A stretch of 64,000 nt of DNA, taken from Pseudoduganella namucuonensis (GTDB lineage Bacteria; Pseudomonadota; Gammaproteobacteria; Burkholderiales; Burkholderiaceae_D). Location of the stretch: positions 124,001-188,000 of the forward strand of contig NZ_FPBO01000008.1 of assembly GCF_900116645.1 (NCBI RefSeq). The letters are read 5' to 3'. Positions within the stretch are counted from its first letter, which is position 1. Each line of letters starts with the position of its first letter. The notes under the pieces were generated by a model. The model was not told the origin of the DNA. It saw nothing but the letters and a program-made list of their open reading frames with translations, and did no database searches. A program made the translations under genes and the position numbers. Positions 1 to 8,563 of this stretch are shown here, in pieces.

Positions 1-581
1 CGCAGGCGGCCGCGGCAGACGTCCGCCTCCAGCACCTGCGCGGACAGGAATCCCAGGATGGCCTCGTCGTTCCCGGCCAGCAGCAGCTCCTCCGGTATCC
101 GCCACATGGCGCTGCACAGGCGGTTCATGCTGGTGATCTTGCCGTGCCAGTCGAGCACCAGGATGCCGTTGCCGGTCGACTCCAGGGTCGCCTGCAGCTG
201 CGACAGGGTCTGCTCGAGCGCGTCCTCGACCTGCTGCTGGTGCTGGATGTCGCGCGCCTGCACCAGCAGCAGCGGCGCGCCCTCGTGGTGGATCACGTGG
301 ATCGACTTGGCCACCGTCAGCAGCGCGCCGTCGGCGCACTGGTACTGGCCCTCCTGGGCGTCGATGGCGTCGTACTGGCCGTTGCGCACCTCCTCCCAGT
401 AGAACACGTCCTGCAGCGACGATTCGATGTCGGTGATGCACATGCCCAGCAACCGCTCCTCGCTATAGCCCAGCACCTGCGAGGCGACCCGGTTGACCAC
501 GGCGATGCCCAGATCGTCCGGCCGCACGAGCAGCATCATGTTCGGGCAATGGTCGAGCATCAGTTGCGGCAGGCTCTTCAT
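1..581 (-). CDS. PAS-domain signalling protein, partial (C-terminus beyond window)
   Basis: The frame opens with ATG at 581 and stays open to the window edge, so about 193 N-terminal residues are visible. They form two PAS-like segments: residues 1-100 (MKSLPQLMLDHCPNMMLLV, then a stretch with NRVASQVLGYSEE) and 120-193 (TLESTGNGILVLDWHGKITSMN followed by CSAMWRIPEELL). PAS modules sense ligands or redox state and feed a downstream output domain, which is cut off here; GGDEF, EAL or histidine kinase are all possible. The start codon overlaps the stop of the upstream HD-GYP gene (ATGA), so the two are almost certainly translationally coupled. I infer that this is the sensor partner in a c-di-GMP unit. 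The function of the missing part is unknown. Confidence 0.8.
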   Translation of the reverse strand, partial: MKSLPQLMLDHCPNMMLLVRPDDLGIAVVNRVASQVLGYSEERLLGMCITDIESSLQDVFYWEEVRNGQYDAIDAQEGQYQCADGALLTVAKSIHVIHHEGAPLLLVQARDIQHQQQVEDALEQTLSQLQATLESTGNGILVLDWHGKITSMNRLCSAMWRIPEELLLAGNDEAILGFLSAQVLEADVCRGRL

Positions 582-1873
582 GGCGGGGCGGCGCCCGCCG
601 CACCCGCGTCGAAGTAGTAGCTGACGCGTTTGCGCGGGCTGAGGTAGTGGTAGATCTCGCGCGGCACTTGCGCCGGCCGGATGGCCTTGACGATGTTCAG
701 GTCCGACTCGCGCTCCATGTCGACCAGGATCGCCTCGTCCCTGGGCACGCTGGCGTCGTAGATGGCGACGATGGGTTTCATCGGCTTGAGCGTGTTGACG
801 GTGGCGACCATGCCCATCACGCCGTTCGACAGCTGGACGATGGTGCCGGGCGGATACACGCCCAGGCAGCGGATGAAGACCTGCAGCAGCTTGGGGTCGA
901 ACTTGCCGCGCAGCTTGGCGAACATCATCGACAGCGCCTCGTGCGGCGTGAGCGCGGCGGCGATGTTCATGGGATTGCACAGCTCGTCGTAGAAATTGGC
1001 GATCGAGACGATGCGCGCCAGCACGCCGATCGCCTCGCCCTTCAGCCCGCGCGGGTAGCCGGCGCCGTCGAAGGTCTCGTGGTGGTCGCGGATGACGGCG
1101 TTGCTGACGGCGGACAGGCCGAGGCGCTCGCCGATGTCGGCGCCGTACTGGCTGTGCATCTCGTACAGGTTCTTTTCCGCGTGGCTCAGCGGGTCGAGCT
1201 TGTTGAGGATCTTGTCGGGGATGTTCTTGTGGCCCACGTCGTGCATCAGCGCGCCCATGGCCAGCGGGCCGGCCACCTCCTGCGGCAGCTTGATGTCGCG
1301 CGCGATCATCATCGCCAGCATGGTCACGTTGAGCGAATGGTAATAGACCTCCTCGCCGCCCATCTTGTCGCCCATGACGTGGATGGCCAACTCCGGCGCG
1401 GCCAGGATGGAATCGACGATGCCGGTGATCAGCTCGTTGGCCTGGCGCAGGCTGTCTGCCGGGCGGGAGAACAGGTTCTTCTCGATGTCGCGGATCGCCT
1501 TGGCGGTGTTGACGAAGGCGTGCTCGATGCGGGCGGCGTCGTCGCGCTGCGCCTTGATGCGCGCCATCATGGCGCGCTTGGCCAGCAGCTCGGCCGAGGG
1601 CTCCGGCGCGGCCGTCGGCGGCCGCGCCGCGGCCTCCTCCGGTTCCGGCGCGGACGGGGGCGCGCCGGCCGGCAGGGGCGGGGCGTCGCTCAGGGCTGGA
1701 TCGTAGCGCACCGTCGCCAGGCCGAGGCCGCGGATGGTCTTGAGCTGCTCCTCGTTCTTGATCTTGAAATGGCTGAACGCGAAGGGGTGCTCGAACCATT
1801 TCAGGTCGAGATGGACGTACAAGCCGACCTGTAGCTGATCGATCGAGATGCGTAGGCTGTCGGGCATGTTCAT
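578..1873 (-). CDS. HD-GYP domain cyclic-di-GMP phosphodiesterase (DUF3391 N-terminus)
   Basis: 431 residues. The N-terminal 60 residues (ISIDQLQVGLYVHLDL) match the DUF3391 type found in front of many proteobacterial HD-GYP proteins. A Pro/Ala-rich linker follows (about 62-95), then a helical stretch. The HD-GYP domain occupies about 150-350: HD pair at 211-212 (MHDVGHKNIP) and HHETFDGAGYP at 264-274, so both the metal-binding HD and the GYP signature are intact. HD-GYP enzymes hydrolyse c-di-GMP to GMP. No signal peptide or membrane segment is seen, so it should be cytoplasmic. The stop overlaps the start of the PAS gene downstream by 4 nt. An alternative start is Met3. Family assignment is secure; the input signal is unknown. 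Confidence 0.93.
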   Translation of the reverse strand: MNMPDSLRISIDQLQVGLYVHLDLKWFEHPFAFSHFKIKNEEQLKTIRGLGLATVRYDPALSDAPPLPAGAPPSAPEPEEAAARPPTAAPEPSAELLAKRAMMARIKAQRDDAARIEHAFVNTAKAIRDIEKNLFSRPADSLRQANELITGIVDSILAAPELAIHVMGDKMGGEEVYYHSLNVTMLAMMIARDIKLPQEVAGPLAMGALMHDVGHKNIPDKILNKLDPLSHAEKNLYEMHSQYGADIGERLGLSAVSNAVIRDHHETFDGAGYPRGLKGEAIGVLARIVSIANFYDELCNPMNIAAALTPHEALSMMFAKLRGKFDPKLLQVFIRCLGVYPPGTIVQLSNGVMGMVATVNTLKPMKPIVAIYDASVPRDEAILVDMERESDLNIVKAIRPAQVPREIYHYLSPRKRVSYYFDAGAAGAAPP

Positions 1874-1956
1874 GGGACCAGCATACCTGCCTCATGCGCC
1901 GTGATCAACCGCGCCCCCGCGCAACCGTGCGGGCGCCCGGGCCGGCGGCGGGCGCT

Positions 1957-2370
1957 TCAGCCGCCGGCGCCGCCGCGATAGGCGGCGGCCGCCAGGTGGG
2001 AGTCGAGGAATTCGCGGAAGTCGGTGATCTTGCCGTCGCGCACGGTGAACAGGTGGACCCAGTCGCTTTCGAAACAGGCGCCGGTGGCCCGTATCGTGAA
2101 CGCGTAGTGGCCCAGCACCACCACCCGCGGGCCTTTGGCGATGAACTCGTTCGGCGCGAAGGCGCGCACCTCCTGCGCCTCGCCCATTTCCCTGAAAAAC
2201 GCCATCACCTGCTCGCAGCCCTGGCGCTTGCCCGAGAAGGCCACGCCGGGCACGGTGGGGATCTCCCACGAGATCCCGGGGGCGAAGTAGGAGCGCATGC
2301 GCGCCGTGTCCCCCGTGGCGAACGCTTCGTAGCACTGTCTTACGATGCCAAGGTTGGCTTGCTCGTCCAT
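1957..2370 (-). CDS. SnoaL-like / NTF2-fold protein
   Basis: 137 residues from ATG 2370 (MDEQANLGIVRQCYEAFATG). A longer open frame exists upstream, but its extra residues look like non-coding translation, and alignment with the SnoaL family favours MDEQ. It shows the cone-shaped-fold pattern: a first helix with YEAFATGD, FAPGISWEIP, a central barrel strand set, and the C-terminal VHLFTVRDGKITDFREF. Proteins of this fold are small isomerases, hydroxylases, dehydratases or ligand binders, and the sequence alone does not decide which. It stands alone between the HD-GYP gene and the esterase. A second, related SnoaL-type gene lies at 7875-8318. Confidence 0.82.
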   Translation of the reverse strand: MDEQANLGIVRQCYEAFATGDTARMRSYFAPGISWEIPTVPGVAFSGKRQGCEQVMAFFREMGEAQEVRAFAPNEFIAKGPRVVVLGHYAFTIRATGACFESDWVHLFTVRDGKITDFREFLDSHLAAAAYRGGAGG

Positions 2371-2568
2371 GATATGCGCTCCGTGTCGACTGCCTGGAGA
2401 GTCAGTATTGCCCCCGCTTGCCCGAAACACAAGCGCGGCGTATGGGCCCAAGTGACGGACTCGCCAAACGCGGCGGGTGTCGTTTCCAGGCCACACTGGT
2501 CCGCCCGCTGAAGCCGGGCCGGGTGCGGGCGCGCTGGCCGCCGATCGGCTGGATGCCCGCTCCTTAAA

Positions 2569-2590
2569 TTGGTAGCGCTATCGTTTTCAT
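2569..2590. promoter_or_regulatory. putative LacI-family operator upstream of carboxylesterase
   Basis: The site centres on the palindrome TAGCGCTA (2573-2580) inside GGTAGCGCTATCG, 47-68 nt before the esterase GTG. The same 22-nt string occurs at 6819-6840 with two differences. TAGCGCTA-type dyads with a central CG are typical of LacI/GalR-family operators controlling sugar or polymer utilisation. Seen: sequence and repetition. Inferred: the regulator, which is not encoded in this window. Confidence 0.5.
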
Positions 2591-2636
2591 TTCGTTAATA
2601 TGTTAAGCACACATTAACAATGAAGGAGGAGACCAC

Positions 2637-4193
2637 GTGCGGAAATGTATGAAGCGTTTGCGGACCATCGGCCTGGCCGCCTTTTGCCTGGCGGGCTTGT
2701 CGGCCCACACCGGCCACGCGGCGCAATCGACAGCCCCGGTGAACGTCACGGGCGGGCGGATCGCCGGCGCGCACGCCGGGGATCTGAAGACCTATTTCGG
2801 CGTTCCCTTCGCGGCGCCGCCCGTCGGCAAGCTGCGTTGGCGGGCTCCGCAGGCCGTCGCGCCCTGGAAGGGCGTGCGGGACGCGCGCGGCTTCTCGGCG
2901 GCGTGCGCCCAGACGGCGGTGTGGATTTCCAGTCCCAAGAGCGAAGACTGCCTCTACCTCAACATCTGGGCTCCTGAAAAAGCCGGGAATCTTCCCGTCA
3001 TCGTCTGGATACACGGGGGCGGCTACTACGGCGGCACGGCCTCGCAAGCGGCGTTCGACGGCGGCAACCTGGCCAGGCGCGGCGCCATCGTCGTCACGGT
3101 CAATTATCGCCTCGGCATATTCGGCTTCTTCGCCCACCCGGAATTGACGGCGGAGTCGCCCCACAAGGCCTCCGGCAACCAGGGCATCGAAGACCAGATC
3201 GCCGCGCTGCGCTGGGTGAAGAACAACATCGCGGCCTTTGGCGGCGATCCCGGGCGCGTCACCGTCATGGGCGAGTCGGCGGGCGCCGAATCGGTCACGA
3301 TCCTGGTCGCGTCGCCGCGGGCGAAGGGGCTGTTCCAGCGCGCCATCGCGCAGAGCGGCAACTACGCCATGCCGCTCGACCCGGGCGAGGACGGCCAGTT
3401 CGACCGGCGCGCCGCCGAGGCGCAGGGACTGGCGTTCGCCCAGGCCGCGGGGGCGAAAAACCTGGCCGATCTGCGCGCCATGAGCGTCGAGGCCCTGCAG
3501 AAGCCGGCGTGGGCGCCGCATCCCATCGTCGACGGCCACGTCCTGCGCGAAGACCTCACCACCACCTATCGCCAGCGCCGCCAGAACGACGTGCCCCTGC
3601 TCGCCGGATGGAACGCGGAGGAGGGCAAGGACCTGGCCCCGGAAATCCTGGGCACCGGCGCGTTCAAGGCCGCCAACCACCGGGAACTGGTGGCCAAGCT
3701 GCTGGGCCACGCGCCTTCCGGCGCGCTGCTGGCGGCCTATCCCGGCGCCACCGATGCCCAGGCTGCGGCCTCCATCAATCAACTCACCAACGACTGGTGG
3801 GGCTGGCGCATGTGGTACTGGGCGGACCTGCAGGCGAAACACGGCCGGGCCAAGCCCTACCTGTATTACTTCGCCCACCGGCCGGCTGCGCCCGCTGCGC
3901 CGTGCGGCTACGGCTGCGGCGCGGGGCATGGCGCCGAGATCCAATACGTGTTCGACCAGCTGGACCAGGACAAGCGCGCCTGGACCCCGGCGGACCGGCA
4001 ACTGGCGGCCAGGCTGGCCGACACCTGGGTCAATTTCGCGCGCAGCGGGAATCCCAACGGAAAAGGGCTGCCGGATTGGCCCGCCTTCGACGGGTCGGAC
4101 GCGTCCGTGGTGCGCATCGGCGGCGAGGCCGATCTCAAGCTGCAGGGCAGGCTGCCGGACTTCGCCCTGTTCCCGCGGCCGGTCCCGAAATAG
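2637..4193 (+). CDS. exported type-B carboxylesterase
   Basis: 518 residues. GTG 2637 is preferred because AGGAGGA lies 6 nt upstream; ATG 2649 is the alternative. The N-terminus (KRLRTIGLAAFCLAGLSAHTG) is a signal peptide, so the enzyme should be periplasmic or secreted. Landmarks of the carboxylesterase/lipase type B family: EDCLYLNIW, oxyanion-hole HGGG at 126-129, nucleophile elbow GESAG with Ser214, the acidic region around GWNAEEGK and the His segment GAGHGAEIQYVF. Such enzymes hydrolyse carboxylic esters of broad type. The gene converges with the TPR gene, with 15 nt between stops. The LacI-type site upstream suggests carbon-source control. The substrate is unknown. Confidence 0.92.
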   Translation: MRKCMKRLRTIGLAAFCLAGLSAHTGHAAQSTAPVNVTGGRIAGAHAGDLKTYFGVPFAAPPVGKLRWRAPQAVAPWKGVRDARGFSAACAQTAVWISSPKSEDCLYLNIWAPEKAGNLPVIVWIHGGGYYGGTASQAAFDGGNLARRGAIVVTVNYRLGIFGFFAHPELTAESPHKASGNQGIEDQIAALRWVKNNIAAFGGDPGRVTVMGESAGAESVTILVASPRAKGLFQRAIAQSGNYAMPLDPGEDGQFDRRAAEAQGLAFAQAAGAKNLADLRAMSVEALQKPAWAPHPIVDGHVLREDLTTTYRQRRQNDVPLLAGWNAEEGKDLAPEILGTGAFKAANHRELVAKLLGHAPSGALLAAYPGATDAQAAASINQLTNDWWGWRMWYWADLQAKHGRAKPYLYYFAHRPAAPAAPCGYGCGAGHGAEIQYVFDQLDQDKRAWTPADRQLAARLADTWVNFARSGNPNGKGLPDWPAFDGSDASVVRIGGEADLKLQGRLPDFALFPRPVPK

Positions 4194-4208
4194 GCGCGCG
4201 ACGTCGCG

Positions 4209-6002
4209 CTACAGCAGCGTCAGCGCCGGCCCGCCCGCTTTTCCCAGCCAGGTCGTCGCGAAGCGTTTGCGCGTGGCGGCGAGGGCCGCGTCGTCGCCGC
4301 GCCGGCGATAGACCTCCATCAAGCCGCTCAGCGCCCAGCCGTTGCTGGGCGTGCGCGCCAGCGAGGCGCGGAAGGTGTTCTCCGCCTCGTCCAGCCGTCC
4401 CGTGCGCAGCAGCGCCGCGCCCAGCGACTGCCGCACCGGGTAGTACCAGTACGGCGGTTCGGTGTAGGGCAGCTGGTCCTGGATCGCCACCGCCTCCTGG
4501 TAGGAGCGGATCGCCGCCGGGAGGTCGCCCTGGGCGTCGGCCAGCCGGCCGGCGGCCACCGCGCGCGCCGTGCGGACGATCTCGGGCGCCGGCACGCCCC
4601 AGTCGGTGATGGGCTTGAAGTCGGCCGTGCGGGCGATCGCGTCGATGGCGTCGATCTCCCGGCGGCTCTCGGCGGCGTTGCCCTTGCGCGCCTGGGCGAC
4701 GGCGCGCGCGTAGTGCCACATCGCCTTCACCAGCACGAAATCGGTGCCCGGATCGGGCAGCGCCAGCAGCGTTTCGGGACTGCTGAACTGCACGTGGGAG
4801 AAGTACGGCGCCGCCTTCACCGGCTGCATCATGGCGAACTGCCTGAGCTGGACCGGGGCGATGGCCTTGTCCAGCTTGGCGGCCGCGTCCAGGGCGGTGG
4901 CGCCGTCGCCGCCCATCAGCGCCGAGACCATCACGAAGTGGAGATTGTGCGGGTAGTAGGCGCCCTTGTAGACCGGGTCGCTGGCCGAGCGGCCGAAGTA
5001 TTTCTCGTCCACGGCGACGGCGTCGAGATTGCTTTGCAGCGCGTCCTTGTACAGGCCCAGCCGGTAGTAGATGTGCGAGGGCATGTGCACGATGTGGCCG
5101 GCGCCGGGAATCTGCCGCGCCAGCCGGCGCGCGTACGGCAATGCCTTGCCCGGCTCGGTGGACGCCTCCATCGCGTGGATGTAGTAGTGGATGGCGCCCG
5201 GGTGGGTGGGGTGGCGTTCCAGCACGCGCTCGAGCGCGTCCACCATTTCCGTCGTGCGGCCCCTGGGCTTGGCGCCGCCCGCCTCCCAATAGTTCCAGGG
5301 CGACAGGTCCATCAGCGCCTCGGCGAACAGGACCTGGATCGTGTCGTCGTTGGGGAAGGCGCGCGCGGCCTCCGTCATCGCGGCCGCGTAGGCCTGGTCG
5401 AGGGGGGCGCGGTCGGCCGGGGCGGTGGCCTCGTAGCGCTGCGCCACGGCCCGGATCAGGGCCTGCTCGGGGCCGGTGGCGCGCGCGGACAGGTCGAGGG
5501 CGCGCGCCGCCGCGGCGGCGGCGGCCGGGTAGGCCTCGGGGAACATGGGGGCGTTGATGTTGGGGCCGAGCACCAGCGCCTCGCCCCAGTGGCACATGGC
5601 GCAGTCGGGATCGTGCCGCTGCGCGGCGCGGAAGGCGCGCGCCGCCTCCGCGTGGTTGAAGCCGTAGGTCAGGCGCATGCCCTGGTTGAAATAGGCTTGC
5701 GCCTGGGCGCTGGCGGTCGTGATGGGCACGGCCAGTTTGCCGAGGTCCTTGTACAGCGGGGGCGTGCCCTCGGCGGGCCTGGCGGCCGGCTGTCGCCCGG
5801 GCTGGAAGGGGGCGGTTTCGGCCTGGGCCAGTATCATGCGCTCCAGCAGGACGGGGCGGCCGTCCTGCGCGGGGGCGCAGACGGCGCCATTGTCGAACAA
5901 CAGCTTGGCGAGGCCGGGACGTTCCGCTTGGCCGGCCGGCAGGAATGCCAGCGCCGCCAAGGCGGTCGTTGCCGCGGCCGCCGCGATGGGGGTGATTTTC
6001 AT
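4209..6002 (-). CDS. exported TPR-repeat protein
   Basis: 597 residues beginning MKITPIAAAAATTALAALAF, a signal peptide ending near the Ala/Gln of PAGQAE. After a spacer there are repeated helical pairs typical of tetratricopeptide repeats, for example QAYFNQGMRLTYGFNHAEAA and, near the end, GAALLRTGRLDEAENTFR and MEVYRRRGDDAALAATRK. A central AMCHWGEALVLGPNIN segment is characteristic of a widespread family of about 600-residue TPR proteins of unknown role. TPRs bind peptides or proteins, so a periplasmic scaffold role is likely. A short segment of this gene (5391-5440) is closely repeated at 12851-12897. No operon partner; it converges with the esterase. Confidence 0.85.
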   Translation of the reverse strand: MKITPIAAAAATTALAALAFLPAGQAERPGLAKLLFDNGAVCAPAQDGRPVLLERMILAQAETAPFQPGRQPAARPAEGTPPLYKDLGKLAVPITTASAQAQAYFNQGMRLTYGFNHAEAARAFRAAQRHDPDCAMCHWGEALVLGPNINAPMFPEAYPAAAAAAARALDLSARATGPEQALIRAVAQRYEATAPADRAPLDQAYAAAMTEAARAFPNDDTIQVLFAEALMDLSPWNYWEAGGAKPRGRTTEMVDALERVLERHPTHPGAIHYYIHAMEASTEPGKALPYARRLARQIPGAGHIVHMPSHIYYRLGLYKDALQSNLDAVAVDEKYFGRSASDPVYKGAYYPHNLHFVMVSALMGGDGATALDAAAKLDKAIAPVQLRQFAMMQPVKAAPYFSHVQFSSPETLLALPDPGTDFVLVKAMWHYARAVAQARKGNAAESRREIDAIDAIARTADFKPITDWGVPAPEIVRTARAVAAGRLADAQGDLPAAIRSYQEAVAIQDQLPYTEPPYWYYPVRQSLGAALLRTGRLDEAENTFRASLARTPSNGWALSGLMEVYRRRGDDAALAATRKRFATTWLGKAGGPALTLL

Positions 6003-6102
6003 GGATGGCTCCAGGTCGATGCATCAGGCTGATAACCCGTGTTGGACCAAATCCGGAAGGCGCGAGTTCCTTGGAGCTTCAACCGGTGAAAAGCACGGAC
6101 GG

Positions 6103-6744
6103 CTAGGCGGCCGCCTTCCGGCGGGCCGCCAGCATGCCGGCGGCGCCGAGCATCAGCAACGCAAGCGAGCCTGGCTCGGGAACCTGTTCCGGCTCGGGGG
6201 AGTAGAGCGGAATGATGTCATTGATTTCCGGGACATCGCCTGCTTCCAGATACGCGAGCAGCCCCTGCAAGATCACACCCTCGGTCACCTGGCCGCTGAC
6301 AATGGTTCGGCTGCCGGGCTCGCCGTACATCCATGCCGGTTCTGCCTGGGGCGACTGGCTATTGCTGCCGAATACGCGGTAGGTTCCTGCGGTGGAGGTC
6401 GAGCCGAAGCTAAGGGCCAGTTTGTACAGGATGGTGTCCTGGTTGTTGAAGACGGAAAAATTGGTCGGGCCCGCGCCTGAAAAATGCGTGGAAGCCGCGC
6501 TGATATTGCTCATGCTGCCCGAAGGGAAAAATTCGGCTGCGTGCATGGCGCTTCCGCCGCTAACGGCAAGGTCAAAATACGCGACCGCCTTGTTGGCGGT
6601 ATTTTGCACGAAGTAGCCGTTCAGCTGTCCGCCATCGGAAAACGTGACGCCTGAAAAATCGTATTGAATGAAACCCGCCTGCGCACTGAGCGAAAACATG
6701 GCTGAGAGCAGCCCGGCCGCCAATTTGGTTTTCCACATGGTCAT
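6103..6744 (-). CDS. PEP-CTERM sorting-domain protein
   Basis: 213 residues with a signal peptide (KLAAGLLSAMFSLSAQAG) and a C-terminal sorting signal: VPEPGS, a hydrophobic segment (LALLMLGAAGMLAAR) and a short basic tail (RRKAAA). PEP-CTERM proteins are exported and processed by exosortase/archaeosortase-type enzymes, usually alongside exopolysaccharide production. The 150-residue body is Ser/Gly/Asn-rich and matches no enzyme family I recognise. A clear ribosome site (AGAGGAA) precedes the ATG. The LacI-type operator copy at 6819-6840 lies about 75-95 nt upstream. Confidence 0.88.
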   Translation of the reverse strand: MTMWKTKLAAGLLSAMFSLSAQAGFIQYDFSGVTFSDGGQLNGYFVQNTANKAVAYFDLAVSGGSAMHAAEFFPSGSMSNISAASTHFSGAGPTNFSVFNNQDTILYKLALSFGSTSTAGTYRVFGSNSQSPQAEPAWMYGEPGSRTIVSGQVTEGVILQGLLAYLEAGDVPEINDIIPLYSPEPEQVPEPGSLALLMLGAAGMLAARRKAAA

Positions 6745-6818
6745 TCCTCTTAAATTTTTGTAAATTGATGAATAAGCAATATGTATGCCCGGAAATTAAC
6801 TTGTTTTATATCAAGGAC

Positions 6819-6840
6819 TTGGTAGCGCTAGCGTTTCCAT
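6819..6840. promoter_or_regulatory. second copy of the putative LacI-family operator
   Basis: GGTAGCGCTAGCG with the same downstream extension as the copy at 2569-2590 (20 of 22 positions identical). It lies between the divergent PEP-CTERM gene (start 6744) and the broken methyltransferase gene (start 7005), closer to the former. Two near-identical sites 4.2 kb apart indicate a shared regulator for esterase and PEP-CTERM gene. The regulator is not in the window. Confidence 0.5.
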
Positions 6841-7004
6841 TTCCTAAATGCATGTAAAGCGCACCGACAGTGGATGGCGTCATGGAAGGAACATCGCGAG
6901 ATTGGGCGAACCGCCGCCGCGCCGCGCTGTCAGACCGGTTACTGAAGTCGGGACCCGCGCAAATCCCTGCGTCGGCCAGCCCCAATCAACCCGGGAGAAC
7001 CGCC

Positions 7005-7859
7005 ATGAGCCTATCCACAACCATCCCTTCCACCCAACAAGCGCGTGACCCGGGAGGACCCGATCTCGCCGCGGTCAAACAACGCCAGCAGGCCACGTGG
7101 GCGAGCGGCGACTTCGCCGTCATCGGTGTCACGCTCCAGATCGTGGGCGAGACGCTGGCCGAGGCCGCCGATATCCGCGCCGGCGAGCAGGTCATCGACA
7201 TCGCGGCGGGCAACGGCAACGCCACGCTCGCCGCGGCGCACCGGTTCGCGAAAGTCACCTCCACCGACTACGTGCCGGCGCTGCTGGAAAAGGGGCGCAT
7301 GCGCGCGGCGGCGTAGGGGCTGCCGGTGGCGTTCCGCGAAGCCGACGCGGAGGCGCTGCCTTTCGCCGATGGCGGTTTCGACGCGGCGCTGTCGACGTTT
7401 GGCGTCATGTTCACGCCCGACCATGTCCGCGCGGCAGGCGAAATGCTGCGCGTGGTCCGGCCCGGCGGCCGCATCGGCCTGGCGAACTGGACGCCGGAAG
7501 GCTTCATCGGGCAGTTGTTCAAGACGATAGGGCAGCACCTGCCCCCGCCGGCGGGTTTGAAATCGCCCGGCATGTGGGGGAACGAGGAATACTTGAACGG
7601 ATTGTTCGGCGCGCAGGCGGCCCATATCCACGCGGAGCGGAAAATCTTCAACTTCCGGTACGCCTCCGCCGCGCACTGGCTGCAGGTGTTCCGTGATTTC
7701 TACGGCCCCGTGCACAAGGCCTTCGCCGCGCTCGACGCCGGCGCCGGCCAGGCGCTCGAACACGACATCATGGCGTTGCTCGAACGCTTCAACACGGCGG
7801 GCCAGGCGTCGCTGGTGGTGCCGGCGGAATACCTGGAGGTGGTGATACGCAAGCGCTGA
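7005..7859 (+). pseudogene. SAM-dependent methyltransferase, interrupted by an in-frame TAG
   Basis: From ATG 7005 (GGGAGAA upstream) the frame encodes a class I methyltransferase of the UbiE/type-11 kind: QQATWASGDFAVIG, SAM-binding motif I VIDIAAGNGNATLAAA, TSTDYVPALLEKGRMRAAA. It then meets TAG at 7314-7316 and continues in the same frame with GLPVAFREADAEALPFADG, FDAALSTFGVMFTPDH and MLRVVRPGGRIGLANWTPEG to TGA at 7859. Both halves belong to one protein of about 284 residues. In relatives the stop position is usually an acidic residue, so a single GAG-to-TAG change explains it. Possible readings are a recent pseudogene, a sequencing error, or stop-codon readthrough. The downstream half has no convincing start or ribosome site of its own. 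Confidence 0.88.
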
Positions 7860-7874
7860 ACCGATGTCGCCACC

Positions 7875-8318
7875 CTAGTGATGCAACTGCGCGGCAACGG
7901 AGGCCTGGCCGGTTTGCTCCGGCCGGAAGGCTTTTTCGGCCGCCGCCGTGTCGTAGTGGATGTCGAGCCGGGCCACCTTGTTGTCGCGCAGGGTGAACAC
8001 GTGCACCCAGGCGCTGTCGTAGCTGCGGCCGGTGGGCTTGGCCAGCCAGCTTGCCTGGCCCGTCACCACCACCTTGTCATCCACCGCCAGGAACTCTGCC
8101 GGCTCGAAGCGGTTGGCGTGCGCGGCGGCGTCAAGCTTGGTGAAAAACCGCGCGATCTCCGCCTTGCCGTGATAGGCGCCGGCGAAGGGCAGGAACTCCG
8201 ATTCCGGGCCGATCCACTCGGCGTCGTCGTGATAGAGCTCCAGCAATTTGCCGATCTCGCCGCGCTGGAATAGCCGATATCCCTCGATTACAAGTTGCTT
8301 GTTCTCTTGCGTGCTCAT
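7875..8318 (-). CDS. SnoaL-like / NTF2-fold protein
   Basis: 147 residues starting MSTQENKQLVIEGYRLFQRG with a strong ribosome site (AGGGGGA). Typical SnoaL-like features: IGKLLELYHDDAEWIGPE, YHGKAEIARFFTKLD, FLAVDDKVVVTGQASW and SAWVHVFTLRDNKVARLDI. It resembles ketosteroid-isomerase-related proteins, whose members range from isomerases to plain ligand binders. The function cannot be narrowed. It converges with the broken methyltransferase (15 nt between stops) and is a distant relative of the SnoaL-type gene at 1957-2370. Confidence 0.85.
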   Translation of the reverse strand: MSTQENKQLVIEGYRLFQRGEIGKLLELYHDDAEWIGPESEFLPFAGAYHGKAEIARFFTKLDAAAHANRFEPAEFLAVDDKVVVTGQASWLAKPTGRSYDSAWVHVFTLRDNKVARLDIHYDTAAAEKAFRPEQTGQASVAAQLHH

Positions 8319-8563
8319 GATATCCCCCTGTTATATCGGCGGTCCGATGGCAGTCGCGGGTAGTCATGCCGGGGAGGGCCGGTGTATGAAGCCTAGTGCC
8401 GCCGGCAGGGTTGTCAAGCTCCGCCGGACCCGGCAAACCTTGCGCCTTTTTTTCAGCGGCTGTCGACGCTATGTCGGTTTCCGCACAGAACGGTTTCGTT
8501 CCCCGGCCGTATGCTCAGGGTGCATGAGTTCGAACCTTGATCCACTACCGCGGTTGACAGAAA

